The notes beneath the pieces are model-generated. The model ran no database searches and was not told the origin of the DNA. It saw nothing but the letters and a program-made list of their open reading frames with translations. 64,000 bases of DNA, taken from Trichocoleus desertorum NBK24. Its GTDB lineage: Bacteria > Cyanobacteriota > Cyanobacteriia > FACHB-46. Position 1 is the first letter of the stretch. Every line of letters starts with the position of its first letter. The translations under genes were made by a program, and so were the position numbers. The stretch is from NCBI RefSeq assembly GCF_030409055.1, contig NZ_CP116619.1, positions 3,015,628 to 3,079,627 of the forward strand, in the 5' to 3' direction. Shown piece by piece: positions 54,460 through 63,661 of this stretch.

Positions 54460-56952
54460 TTACTTTGCCGATAAGACCGCTTTGGGGTAGGCGATGCGTT
54501 GGTGATTGAATTGTTGCCAAACTTGGACAAAGACTTCGGCAATTTGGGTCATTTCTTCTCGGCTGAGGCCAGAATCAACTAGCTGGTTGTCTTGCCATCT
54601 GGCTCGCAAGATTTTGTTGATCATGGAGAACGCTTCTTCTGGAGTAGCGTCTTTGAGCGATCGCAGAGCGGCTTCACAGGAGTCTGCCAGCATCACAATA
54701 CCCGTTTCGCGAGATTGGGGTACGGGGCCGTCATAGCGGAAATCACCCTCATCTACCACGCGCTCCGAGCCTTGTTTCTCTTGTTGCTGGGCTTGGTGAT
54801 AGAAGTAGGCAATTAGCATTGTGCCCTGATGTTCTGGAATAAAAGCTTGAATCGCTTTCGGTAAGCGGCATTTACGAGCCATGACCAACCCTGCGCTCAC
54901 ATGCTTTTTGATTAGTTGGGCACTTTTCCAGGGGTCGTCGATCGCGTCGTGCTTATTGGGGCCGCCCATTTGGTTCTCAATGAAACCCAGAGGGTCGTGC
55001 ATTTTGCCGATGTCGTGATACAAGGTGCCAGCCCGCACGAGTTCCACGTTGCAGCTCAAGGCTCTGGCCGCAGCTTCGGCTAGGGTCGCGACAAAGAGTG
55101 TGTGCTGGAAAGTTCCCGGCGCATCGGAGGCTAAGCGCTTTAAGAGGGGGCGATTGGGGTTAGAGAGTTCTGCTAGACGGATGGGAGTGACGAGATCAAA
55201 CAAGTGTTCTAAGTAGGGACTGAGTCCTAGCGCTACGACGCTCCAAGCTACGCCTGTCAAGCCATGTAGCATCGCTCCACTAAGGACGAGATACCAGACG
55301 GGGCCAGAAGCTGCGTTCAGAATCAAGGTCAGGATCAGATAGGCAACTCCTTGAGTGAGGCCCACCATTCCGCCCAAGAGGGCTAGTTCTTCGCGCGATC
55401 GCAATCGTCCTGCAATCAACCCTCCCAATAGCCCCCCAATGGCGCTGGCTAGCCAGTGGCTCCAACTCACTTCCAATCCAAATGGCGCTATGACTGCGAG
55501 CAAGCCAACCACTGCCACGCTCAAGGCAGAGCCATAAAAGCTACCGACTAACAAGCCAATGGCCGGAAGGCTCGTGGAAGAAACGCCAAAAATTCCTAGC
55601 AGCGGGGCACTTAAGGTCAAAACTAGCAGGAGGAGATGGTCTCGATGTCGCAGTCCTGGATGAAATCGCCGCTCTACCACCCAGATCACGCCAACTGCAC
55701 CGCTCATTAGCCCGCCAAAGCCCAGCAACCCTAGCCAGTTGATTTCTCGGCGGCTGAGACCAAAGTGATCTAGTAAGACAAAATCGGCTTGAGTAATGAG
55801 TTGGCTTTCTTGAACAATAACTTCACCTTGCTGAATGGTCACCAGCACAGGTCTGACTTCTTGGGCGGCTTGTTCGGCGCGGAGTTTTGTTTGCTCAGGG
55901 TCACGGACTAAGTTGGGTTCTAGGACTTTGGGTAAAAGGTTGAGGGCGATCGCCATCGCTGATTCGGAGACAGCTTCCCGCATCTGCACCTTAATCGCAT
56001 TTCTCAGAATGCTTTTCGGCAAACCTGGTGAAATACCCTGAGCTAGAATTCGCGCTGTTGCTTGCCGAATCTGGGTTTGGGTCGCCTCCCACTCGGCGTC
56101 CGATAAGTTAAATAAAGTGGCGTCGTAAAGTATTTCCGAGTCGGAGGTTGTGGTATCTGACAACGCGGCTAGCGCCATCGGGTAGCTCCAACGAGTTTTA
56201 GAAATTACTTCCACTAAGACAGCAAAGTCCTGGGCGGATATGGCTTGGCGATAACTACGTAGTTCTGCGATCGCTTGCTGTTGAGCTGCATTAAGGGGAG
56301 GGGCATCAAACTTCAACCAAGCCTTCAGCTCCGGGTCAGTGCTACTGCCTAACGCTGAGTTAGGGGTGGCAGGTGTTTCCACGGCTCCTAAAATGGTTCG
56401 CCACTCCCATTCCTCAGCCTCGCGCAGATAAAGTTGGGTGGGTAGGGATAGGTTGTAAGTAGGGGCAACCGGAAACGTTCCAGCCATCCGCCGCAGCTCG
56501 GTTCCTCGCTTCAGTGCCTGAGCTAAAGTCTCTTGCACCCGCTGATTGACAGCTAAATCGAGCATTAATACTGGAACTGCTCCAGTACGCGCTTCTCGGC
56601 GCTTTTCTTCGGTGGTTTTGGGGTCTTCTATGCTGGCATTTTGGGGAGCCCGGATCGTTTGAGGAGCCGCAGTTCCCACATCGAGTTTGGGTTCGTTATA
56701 GAAGCGGTAACCAATGGTGCTGGTTAGAGAAAGCACAGCCACAATTACCATCGTGGGGGGTCTGTATTGGCGCAGGTTTTGCGATCGCAAGCCAACTGCC
56801 GGACTAGTTAAAGGCTGACGATTCCAACTCTGGCTCAGGGCATGACCAAAGGTTTTACGCGAGGCGTCCGCCACGTACACACGCCACCAGTGGGTTCGAT
56901 AGCGTTTACACAACCGCTCAGCCCGCCGCATCAAAAACTGAAGCGCTCTCAT
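54460..56952 (-). CDS. PgpH-type HD phosphohydrolase, probable c-di-AMP phosphodiesterase
   Basis: An 830-residue membrane enzyme with the PgpH architecture: cytoplasmic basic N-terminus, one helix (about 68-88), extracellular 7TMR-HDED domain (about 90-395), seven helices (about 405-590) and a cytoplasmic HD domain (about 605-800). HD landmarks are FQHTLFVATLAEAAA, LYHDIGKMHDPLGF (His646-Asp647), IKKHVSAGLVMARK and FIPEHQGTMLIAYFYH, together holding the metal ligands. In Listeria and cyanobacteria such proteins hydrolyse c-di-AMP, which governs potassium and osmotic balance. All HD residues appear intact. RTX gene lies 680 bp downstream. Confidence 0.92.
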   Translation of the reverse strand: MRALQFLMRRAERLCKRYRTHWWRVYVADASRKTFGHALSQSWNRQPLTSPAVGLRSQNLRQYRPPTMVIVAVLSLTSTIGYRFYNEPKLDVGTAAPQTIRAPQNASIEDPKTTEEKRREARTGAVPVLMLDLAVNQRVQETLAQALKRGTELRRMAGTFPVAPTYNLSLPTQLYLREAEEWEWRTILGAVETPATPNSALGSSTDPELKAWLKFDAPPLNAAQQQAIAELRSYRQAISAQDFAVLVEVISKTRWSYPMALAALSDTTTSDSEILYDATLFNLSDAEWEATQTQIRQATARILAQGISPGLPKSILRNAIKVQMREAVSESAMAIALNLLPKVLEPNLVRDPEQTKLRAEQAAQEVRPVLVTIQQGEVIVQESQLITQADFVLLDHFGLSRREINWLGLLGFGGLMSGAVGVIWVVERRFHPGLRHRDHLLLLVLTLSAPLLGIFGVSSTSLPAIGLLVGSFYGSALSVAVVGLLAVIAPFGLEVSWSHWLASAIGGLLGGLIAGRLRSREELALLGGMVGLTQGVAYLILTLILNAASGPVWYLVLSGAMLHGLTGVAWSVVALGLSPYLEHLFDLVTPIRLAELSNPNRPLLKRLASDAPGTFQHTLFVATLAEAAARALSCNVELVRAGTLYHDIGKMHDPLGFIENQMGGPNKHDAIDDPWKSAQLIKKHVSAGLVMARKCRLPKAIQAFIPEHQGTMLIAYFYHQAQQQEKQGSERVVDEGDFRYDGPVPQSRETGIVMLADSCEAALRSLKDATPEEAFSMINKILRARWQDNQLVDSGLSREEMTQIAEVFVQVWQQFNHQRIAYPKAVLSAK

Positions 56953-57193
56953 AGCGATTGGGTTCTACAAGCGACAGTGTGAAGAGAAATGCAGGCGAGG
57001 CGGTAAAAAATCTGTTGTGTACATGAGGTGGGTTCCATCGTTAAAGGCTGTCCAAAAAAATCGTGGCAGCACCCGCTTAGTTATTCATCCATGCTACCTG
57101 GTCAATATCAGAGGGTGAGGGAAGGACCATCACAATTGATGTAGTGACTTGATGTAGTGATTAATATTGCGGACGGTAAGACATGCATGGACA

Positions 57194-58303
57194 TTAGCGG
57201 GGGCGAATCACACGGGGAGCGGCGATCGCTGGGACGTGGTAGCGCTTAACTGGAAACTTTTGTGTATCATAGGTGCCCGACCAGGTAGCTAGCAAGGCGG
57301 AACCTAACTCCATTATCTCTGCTTCAAACTCCACCACTTGCCAAAGTGATTTCAGTGTAGAACCAGAGTCGGGGTGATCGAGGGCTAAGCGCCATTCCAC
57401 AGGAATTCCAGCTAGGCTGTTGGCTGCTCCCGATATAGCACCCGTCAAAGTTGCGACTAAGGCTGGCGCAATTTGCATCTGTAGCGAGCGTAAAACTGCG
57501 AGACGCCAGTCGTTGGGGGTGGCAAGGCAACAATAAAGAGCTGCCATGATCGCTTGTAGTTCGTGAAGTGTGGAGGTGGCCTGTAGCGCTTGTTGAGATT
57601 GGCATAGCTGCGATCGCACTCGTTCTAAGCTGGCCTGCTGCTCTAGCAAAGTTTGTACTTGAGCCAATTGCTGCATCAAGATTGCTAAGGAGTTTGCCTC
57701 GGCCACAGGGCGACCTAATCTCGTTTCTAAGCGAGTTATGGCCGCAATCATTTGGGGAATTGAGCGCTGGGGATGAAACTGGTTTTGCAGAGCTTGCGCG
57801 ATCGCCAAACTAATCATAAAGCTCGGCAGAATTGAGCTGGGTTTAGGTACACCTTCCTGGCTCAGCCGTTCTAGGTTCTGATAAAGCTTAGCTTCATCTT
57901 CATGAAAGAACAGCGCGATCGGCAGGCTAGCGATCGCCAGCTCACTTGCTCCCAAACTTTCCCCCAGGCTTGCTCTTAGCGTTCCCAGATCAGCAGTTCC
58001 CTGAGGATTGGGTTGGCGAGGCTGCCAATCTGCGAAATCCAGATCTCCTCGCCGTACTAAACTTTGAGCACCCAGCACGACTAAGCGGCCCCATCTTGGC
58101 TCAGAGACGCTGAGTTTCTCTCGAACTGGGGCAGAGGTTAACAGATGAGACCATTGCTCCGGGCAATTCAAAGGTAGTGGAGGTGCTGTGGAGTTGAGCG
58201 GGTCTGCTGGGGTGACTTGAGTGGCCCAACACACTCCTAACAGTTCTCCGATGGCTGCGCCTACCAGTACACCTTGAAATTGGCTCAAGAGTGAGTACCG
58301 CAT
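57194..58303 (-). CDS. ADP-ribosylglycohydrolase-like (DraG fold) protein, metal site absent
   Basis: A 369-residue helical protein. The N-terminal GVLVGAAIGELLGVCW matches the first DraG/ARH helix (normally GxxxGDxxG) with Glu in place of Asp, and the late segment ALVATLTGAISGAANSLAGIPVEWR matches the last one. The Asp-rich DTD/NDADT motif that binds two magnesium ions should come just before TGA but reads QMQIAPALVATLTGA, lacking acids. The middle is Gln/Leu-rich and may include a coiled coil (about 215-255). I take it as a non-catalytic relative; common in cyanobacteria from memory. psbO lies upstream on the same strand, 232 bp away. Confidence 0.6.
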   Translation of the reverse strand: MRYSLLSQFQGVLVGAAIGELLGVCWATQVTPADPLNSTAPPLPLNCPEQWSHLLTSAPVREKLSVSEPRWGRLVVLGAQSLVRRGDLDFADWQPRQPNPQGTADLGTLRASLGESLGASELAIASLPIALFFHEDEAKLYQNLERLSQEGVPKPSSILPSFMISLAIAQALQNQFHPQRSIPQMIAAITRLETRLGRPVAEANSLAILMQQLAQVQTLLEQQASLERVRSQLCQSQQALQATSTLHELQAIMAALYCCLATPNDWRLAVLRSLQMQIAPALVATLTGAISGAANSLAGIPVEWRLALDHPDSGSTLKSLWQVVEFEAEIMELGSALLATWSGTYDTQKFPVKRYHVPAIAAPRVIRPR

Positions 58304-58355
58304 GCATTTTCTCCCGATTACATAGCACCCACTTACATAGAAACTTACATAGCAA

Positions 58356-58378
58356 AAGAGGGGTGAAATACCCCTCTT
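58356..58378 (-). terminator. Probable psbO terminator
   Basis: A perfect 9-bp stem AAGAGGGGT/ACCCCTCTT with a 5-base loop, followed on the minus strand by TTTTGC. It lies about 160 bp past the psbO stop and 52 bp before the next gene's start. Confidence 0.7.
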
Positions 58379-58394
58379 ATCTCTATTAGTGTTA

Positions 58395-58424
58395 GCTCAA
58401 CAGTGCTCAACAGTGCTCAACAGT
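58395..58424. repeat. 10-bp perfect tandem triplication
   Basis: GCTCAACAGT three times in succession, flanked on both sides by partial copies (GTTAGCTCAACA), in the psbO 3' untranslated region. Confidence 0.9.
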
Positions 58425-58535
58425 GTTAGCTCAACATTTTAGCTAGCCGCTTTTGGGGTGTCTGATAGCTTGTCAAGTTACCGTCAGATAACTAGTCAAG
58501 CTAGTCGCAGTAGTGTTGCTACCGCGATCGCCACC

Positions 58536-59375
58536 TTAAGCTTGACCTGGCTCCAGACGAGCGTAGAAAATACCCCGAATTCTGACTTCTAAAGGCTCAC
58601 GAGAACCCATGTCAGTTTCCGAAGGCTGCTCACTTTCAAAGGTGCCAGCAATTTCACCAGTCGTGTTGTCAACCTTAGCGACTTGGAGAGAAATCTGACC
58701 TTGACCCACATTAAAGCTTTTCACGTTTTCGCGTGTTAGTTCAGCACTATCCGCTTGAGCTGGGAGGGCAACGGCGTTGTCATATCCTGTAGCCAGACCG
58801 CGACCTTTGGGGTCCAAGAAGTTGGAGGTCCGATAGGAGGGGACTTTGAACTTACCTTCAAAGTCGGTAGAGGTGTTGATCACACCATTCAAACCAGGTT
58901 GGGTTTGAGCCACCAAGTCTTTGATAGTAAATAGGAAAGGCACCCGCTCACCACCAGCCAGTTGCACGGTGATGGCTTGGAAGTCGAGACCATCTTCTTC
59001 CTTAAAGGTGAAGCTGCCATCTGAATTAGGCTGTAGTGCGCCATTTACAGCTTCGATAGAAGAAGTTTGACGAGTCACTAGCTTCGCAGGCTTGAAAGAA
59101 GCTTGAGAACGCTTGCTAACACTTTCTTCCTTCACAAAGAAGTCGATGGGCTGCAAGCACAAGCCGTTCAGGGTGTAAGACTTGCTAGTATCCACCGTGA
59201 TGGAACCACGAGCGGTCTCATCGAGTTGGGGACAAGTGTTTGCCAAACCAGTTCCTCTAATCTGCTCGTAAGTGAGCAAATCTCGGTTCACAGTATTACT
59301 TGGCCCACTGCTACAAGCAGTCAGCACACCCAAGCACAAGGCTAGGAGTGAAACGATTAAAGCACGATACCTCAT
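58536..59375 (-). CDS. psbO: Photosystem II manganese-stabilising polypeptide PsbO
   Basis: Extrinsic lumenal subunit that stabilises the Mn4CaO5 water-oxidising cluster. The precursor is 279 aa from ATG 59375, with GAGG 7 bp upstream. The signal peptide (MRYRALIVSLLALCLGVLTAC) is followed by the family signature LLTYEQIRGTGLANTCPQL and NGLCLQPIDFFVKEE. The two cysteines of the conserved disulfide (in NTCPQ and GLCLQ) are present. The beta-barrel continues with VPFLFTIKDLVA, GEFKVPSYR-like FEGKFKVPSYRTS, FLDPKGRGLATGYDNAVALP and the C-terminal strand LEVRIRGIFYARLEP. The signal peptide ends in a lipobox-like LTAC, discussed in findings. It is expected to be highly expressed and monocistronic. 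Confidence 0.98.
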   Translation of the reverse strand: MRYRALIVSLLALCLGVLTACSSGPSNTVNRDLLTYEQIRGTGLANTCPQLDETARGSITVDTSKSYTLNGLCLQPIDFFVKEESVSKRSQASFKPAKLVTRQTSSIEAVNGALQPNSDGSFTFKEEDGLDFQAITVQLAGGERVPFLFTIKDLVAQTQPGLNGVINTSTDFEGKFKVPSYRTSNFLDPKGRGLATGYDNAVALPAQADSAELTRENVKSFNVGQGQISLQVAKVDNTTGEIAGTFESEQPSETDMGSREPLEVRIRGIFYARLEPGQA

Positions 59376-59833
59376 AGTCAACCTCAATACCAATGTTATA
59401 AATCCCTGCCAGGGCAATCTAAAATTTGGGCTTCAGGTACTCAAGCGAGTAGGGTGATGGCCCGCAACCAACCTGAGGCAAAACGGCCACACTTTAAAAA
59501 CGCCTGCACTCTGTTTTGGGCGTGCTGCCGCAACCACCAGGGAGAATTTTGAACCACTGCCAGGTTTAGCTGGATTCTTATGATTTCCGGAATGGTCCGG
59601 CCAAGACCTAATACAGCATTTTACACGTCCTTGGATCGCCTTTTGCTATAGGTGGCAAGCAAATTACATGGGTTTGTCCTTGTGGGGATCGGAACGGGCA
59701 ATTTTGCTCGAAGCAAGCCTGACTGGTTTTTTCGCCGTAAATTCTGATTCAGATTCACTTAAAGACTCTTGTAAAGTTGGGTTAACCCAATTGCTGTTGA
59801 TTTAGCGCTTAGCCCAACAAGGATTACGTGGTG
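59376..59833. other. Divergent promoter region of psbO
   Basis: A 458-bp spacer between psbO (minus) and the small gene at 59834 (plus). A 14-bp perfect palindrome TTGGGTTAACCCAA at 59777-59790 is 44 bp before that gene. No clear -10/-35 set for psbO stood out by eye. Confidence 0.5.
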
Positions 59834-60205
59834 ATGGATGACAATAATCAGATGGTGTCCGATCGGGTGAAAAATCTAAATCTGGAGTTTCAAGCGATCG
59901 CTCAAGTAGTAAGAGCCTCGGCTCAGAGCCATGAAGGTGACTGTCTTACTCTCTTAGCCCTCTTGCGGCTACTAGAGAGCCTGCACCGAGAAATTAGTGA
60001 CAATTTTTTTCAAGCTTCATTACCCACCAACCGTCAAGCTCTCTATGCATTGCTGCGAGATATAGAAGCTGAAGGCGGCTGGCCTTACATTCATCGGATG
60101 AAGCTACAAGCGCTTTTGGTGAACTTGCCGCCAGATAGTATAGGTGAGGCATCTTCAGAAGCAGTATCTGTTGCTTTAGAACCCGAAGCTGAATCCCAGG
60201 ATTAG
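59834..60205 (+). CDS. Small conserved hypothetical protein
   Basis: About 123 residues starting at ATG 59834 (in frame with two GTG codons directly before). Predicted all-helical: a first long helix (VKNLNLEFQAIAQVVRASAQ), a Leu-rich one (LLALLRLLESLHREISDNFF), and a third (ALYALLRDIEAEGGWPYIHRM), ending in an acidic tail. No domain recognised. Single gene. Confidence 0.65.
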   Translation: MDDNNQMVSDRVKNLNLEFQAIAQVVRASAQSHEGDCLTLLALLRLLESLHREISDNFFQASLPTNRQALYALLRDIEAEGGWPYIHRMKLQALLVNLPPDSIGEASSEAVSVALEPEAESQD

Positions 60206-60583
60206 ATTGCACTGAACGGTTGAGTCGGTCAATCCTGGTTTTGGTTCTGGCAAGCTTTGAGTCGAGTAGTGAAGTGTCCGAACATTGAGTGACCCACTTA
60301 ACCCATTAGGGGAGGGTAAAAAATCTGCGATCATTTTGCCCTCCTCAGAAGAGTTGTTTATGGCTGTCAAAACTATCACAAAACTATTTGATGATTATTT
60401 GGTAATGCAAATTATTTGACAATGTGTTTGTTTAAGAGCAATTAAAAGGTTTAGAGGTTAACTTTAGATTAATTCAAGGTTATCTTTTTTGGATTTATAG
60501 CAGCAGTCCTGTCATGCAAAATAGATAATACTCAGTTGGGTGCTTGATTGAATTGAATCGCAGCTCTGTTGATGTATTGATCA
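60206..60583. other. Spacer upstream of histidine kinase pair
   Basis: About 380 bp, AT-rich. It contains CAAAACTATCACAAAACTAT (an 8-bp direct repeat) and no recognisable gene or strong hairpin. Probably the promoter region of the kinase at 60584. Confidence 0.45.
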
Positions 60584-61999
60584 ATGAATGTAATGACTGA
60601 ATCCTCCTTGAATCTAACAGCACCAACTTTGTCTTTGGAATCCACTATACAAGAGTTGCACCTTTATGACTTTCAGGTAGATTCTGATTGCCTCGGCGCA
60701 GAAGTTTCTCATGTATTTGAAGAAAACCCGTTATTACCTGGTGTTCTTTTAGTTAACAGAGATCAACTGATCGGAACGATCTCGCGTCGCAAGTTTTTAG
60801 AGCAAATGAGCCGCCTGTATGGAGTGGAACTGTTTTCCAAACGGCCTCTGAAAGTTCTATATAACTTTGCTAAAAGTGAGCCATTAATTTTGCCAGGTGA
60901 TACCTCAATTGTGGCTGCGGCTCGGCAATCACTGGGGCGATCGCCAGAATTAGTCTACGAACCCGTTGTAGTAAAACTAGGATCTTCAACCTACCACTTG
61001 CTAGATATTCATCAATTACTAGTCGCTCAAGCCAAAATTCATGAACTGACGACTCAGCTATTACGAGAGCAAACCAAAGCCCAATTAATGCAGACCGAGA
61101 AAATGGCTAGTTTGGGCCGTATGGTTGCAGGAGTCGCGCATGAAATTTTGAACCCAGTAAATTTTATTTGGGGAAATTTAGGCCATTTATCAAGATACAG
61201 TCAAGATCTAATTCAAGTCTTATTGAAATATGAGCAGGAAATAACCGAGACCTCTGCTGAGGTTAAAGCGCTCAAAGAAGAGATTGAATTTGAGTTTTTA
61301 CTCAAAGATTTTCCTCAAGTGATTGATAGCATGCGGATGGGGGCAGAGCGCCTCAAAAAGATTGTGAGTGGTTTGCGTAGCTTTTCCTATATGGATGAAG
61401 CAAAGCTTCGGCCCGCAGACATTCATGAATGTCTCGATAACACTTTGCTGATTCTGGGCAATCGTCTCAAATATGGGATTGAGATTGTGAAGGATTACGG
61501 GGATTTACCGCTAGTAAATTGTTATCCTGGGCAACTCAGCCAAGTGTTTATGAATCTGATTAGTAATGCCATTGATGCCTTAAGCGAGAAAACAGCCAAT
61601 CATGCAGCTGAGCAGAAATCAAATCGATTTTTAAGTCAACAGAAAGTTGTCCTGAACCAATGGCAACCTCAAATCAAAATCACCACAACTATTTGTACTT
61701 CTGAAGCTCCAGCATCCCCTACCGCTGACGCTTGGATCGTGATTCAAATTGCAGATAATGGTTCGGGAATTCCAGCGGGAATCCAGACAAAAATCTTTGA
61801 AACATTTTTTACCACTAAACCAATGGGTCAAGGAACTGGTTTAGGGCTGGCAATTAGCCATCAGATTGTGACTGAAAAGCATCAAGGCCAATTAAACTTG
61901 CGATCGCAACCTGGAATTGGGACTGAGTTTGAAGTTCGACTGCCGATTGTCTCTGCCCAGCCTGTGCCTGTCGCTGTGGCCCAACTTTCAGAAAGTTAG
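60584..61999 (+). CDS. Sensor histidine kinase with CBS-like input domain (first of pair)
   Basis: A 471-residue soluble kinase; ATG 60584 or 60593. Residues 20-145 resemble a CBS pair (NPLLPGVLLVNRDQLIGTIS, RRKFLEQMSRLYGVELFSKR). A coiled segment leads to an H box with [20 protein letters not shown] (His186, followed by Asn190-Pro). The ATPase domain has N box NLISNAIDAL, G1 IADNGSGIP, F box FETFFTTKP and G2 GTGLGLAIS, all canonical. This is the HPK4-like arrangement. No membrane helix. No response regulator is adjacent. The paralogue at 62285 follows after 285 bp. Confidence 0.92.
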   Translation: MNVMTESSLNLTAPTLSLESTIQELHLYDFQVDSDCLGAEVSHVFEENPLLPGVLLVNRDQLIGTISRRKFLEQMSRLYGVELFSKRPLKVLYNFAKSEPLILPGDTSIVAAARQSLGRSPELVYEPVVVKLGSSTYHLLDIHQLLVAQAKIHELTTQLLREQTKAQLMQTEKMASLGRMVAGVAHEILNPVNFIWGNLGHLSRYSQDLIQVLLKYEQEITETSAEVKALKEEIEFEFLLKDFPQVIDSMRMGAERLKKIVSGLRSFSYMDEAKLRPADIHECLDNTLLILGNRLKYGIEIVKDYGDLPLVNCYPGQLSQVFMNLISNAIDALSEKTANHAAEQKSNRFLSQQKVVLNQWQPQIKITTTICTSEAPASPTADAWIVIQIADNGSGIPAGIQTKIFETFFTTKPMGQGTGLGLAISHQIVTEKHQGQLNLRSQPGIGTEFEVRLPIVSAQPVPVAVAQLSES

Positions 62000-62284
62000 C
62001 GAGTTGAAGCCAAAATGGCACTATCAGAAATTACGGAATAAATCAAAAAACTGGCAATACAGCTCAGCCTACCTTGATAATTGTGCGGACGATTCGCAAT
62101 CCTACAACACCTATATTGGAAGACGGAAGCCGACACTGCCTCAGTCAAGTTACTCTACAGACTAATCTGACTCAGCTAGTGGTGCTTAAGAAACCTGACG
62201 AGAGCTGAAAGTTTTTGTCTAGCAGTTTCTAGTTGAGAGCTTGCTGTTTTCAATCGACCTTCTTTAGGTGTTTTAGAGAGTTGG

Positions 62285-63661
62285 GTGCCTGTGCTAAATC
62301 AATCCAGTCCTCATATTATGCCGCCATCTCTATCTGAAGGGAATGGATTGGCCTTGGGTGTAGAGTCATCGCTACAAGATTTACGGCTCTACAACTTTCA
62401 AGTTGACATTAGCTGTTCAGGCGCAGAACTGGCTCAGTTCTTCGAGAAGTATCCCCTATTACCAGGCGCTATTTTGCTGGAGCAGGGTGAGTTTGTCGGC
62501 ATGATATCTCGACAGCAATTTTTAGAGTATTTGCTGCGTCCTCAGGGATTAGAGTTATTTCTGAAACAACCCTTGAGGGTTCTCTACAGTTATGCCAGAA
62601 CTCAGTCTCTTGCTCTACCCGCAGATACCTTGATTGTGACGGCGGCCCAGCAAGCACTACGGCGATCGCGCGAGCTACTAGGTGAACCGATTGTGGTTTG
62701 TACAGAGCCAGGAACTTATCACCTGCTGAATATGCACGAATTAAATATTGCCTATTGGCAAATTCGGGGCATTGAAACTCAGGTGAGGTACGAAAGGGCT
62801 CAAGCCCAAATGATTCAAACTGAAAAGATGGCTAGTTTGGGTCGCTTAGTTGATGGCATTGCTCATGAAATTTTAGATCCAGTTAGTTTCATTTGGGGAA
62901 ATTTAACTCACGTTTCTAGCTATAGCCAGAACTTGCTAGAGTTGATTACTGCTTACGAAACTTATTTGCCAGGAGTACCTGAAGAAATTCTTGATTTGCA
63001 GGCAGATTTGGAGCTGGATTATCTCAAACAAGATCTGCCCCAAACTATTGCTAGTATCCGCTCTGGTGCAGAACGGTTATCTAAGTTGGCGACCAGCCTG
63101 CAAAACTTTTGTCATATTGATGAGGTTTACCCTAAACCTGCTGATTTGCATGAGTGCCTCGATAGCATTTTGCTATTGCTAAAAAGTCGTTTAACTGGAG
63201 AAATCAGCATTATTAGAAATTACGGTCAGTTGCCTCCAGTGTCTTGTTTTGCGGGGCAGCTCAGCCAAGTATTTATGAATGTTTTGACGAATGCAGCTGA
63301 TGCTTTAATCGATCAAGCAATTCGGCAAGAGCTAGCGATCGAATTTGGCAGTCAAGGCATTCTCGCTCCACCCCAAAAACCCCGCATTGAGATTACGACC
63401 CAAGTCTGCCCAGCCAGATCGGTGACGGCTGCCTCTGGCACTCGCTGGGTTTCAGTGCGGATTGCGGATAATGGCTTAGGTCTCTCGCCAGAGCGGTATC
63501 AGCAGATTCTAGAGTCGTTTTCGGTTGAGAGACGAGCGGCGAAAGAAACGAGTTTGTCTGTGAGCTATCAAATTGTGACTGCGAGACACGGTGGCAAGTT
63601 TGAAGTGCGATCGCAACCTGGAGTCGGGACAGAATTTGAAATTTTATTACCCTTGGTTTAG
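62285..63661 (+). CDS. Sensor histidine kinase paralogue, ATP lid degenerate
   Basis: A 458-residue paralogue of the kinase before it; GTG 62285 opens the frame but ATG 62318 is an equally plausible start. The same CBS-like input domain ([37 protein letters not shown]) and H box ([20 protein letters not shown], His194, Asp198 for Asn). The N box ([11 protein letters not shown]) and G1 (IADNGLGLS) are present. The G2 box GTGLGLAIS is replaced by [10 protein letters not shown], losing all glycines. Kinase activity is therefore doubtful. It may serve as a sensor partner or phosphatase. Overlaps the convergent rimM 3' end by 15 bp. Confidence 0.88.
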   Translation: MPVLNQSSPHIMPPSLSEGNGLALGVESSLQDLRLYNFQVDISCSGAELAQFFEKYPLLPGAILLEQGEFVGMISRQQFLEYLLRPQGLELFLKQPLRVLYSYARTQSLALPADTLIVTAAQQALRRSRELLGEPIVVCTEPGTYHLLNMHELNIAYWQIRGIETQVRYERAQAQMIQTEKMASLGRLVDGIAHEILDPVSFIWGNLTHVSSYSQNLLELITAYETYLPGVPEEILDLQADLELDYLKQDLPQTIASIRSGAERLSKLATSLQNFCHIDEVYPKPADLHECLDSILLLLKSRLTGEISIIRNYGQLPPVSCFAGQLSQVFMNVLTNAADALIDQAIRQELAIEFGSQGILAPPQKPRIEITTQVCPARSVTAASGTRWVSVRIADNGLGLSPERYQQILESFSVERRAAKETSLSVSYQIVTARHGGKFEVRSQPGVGTEFEILLPLV

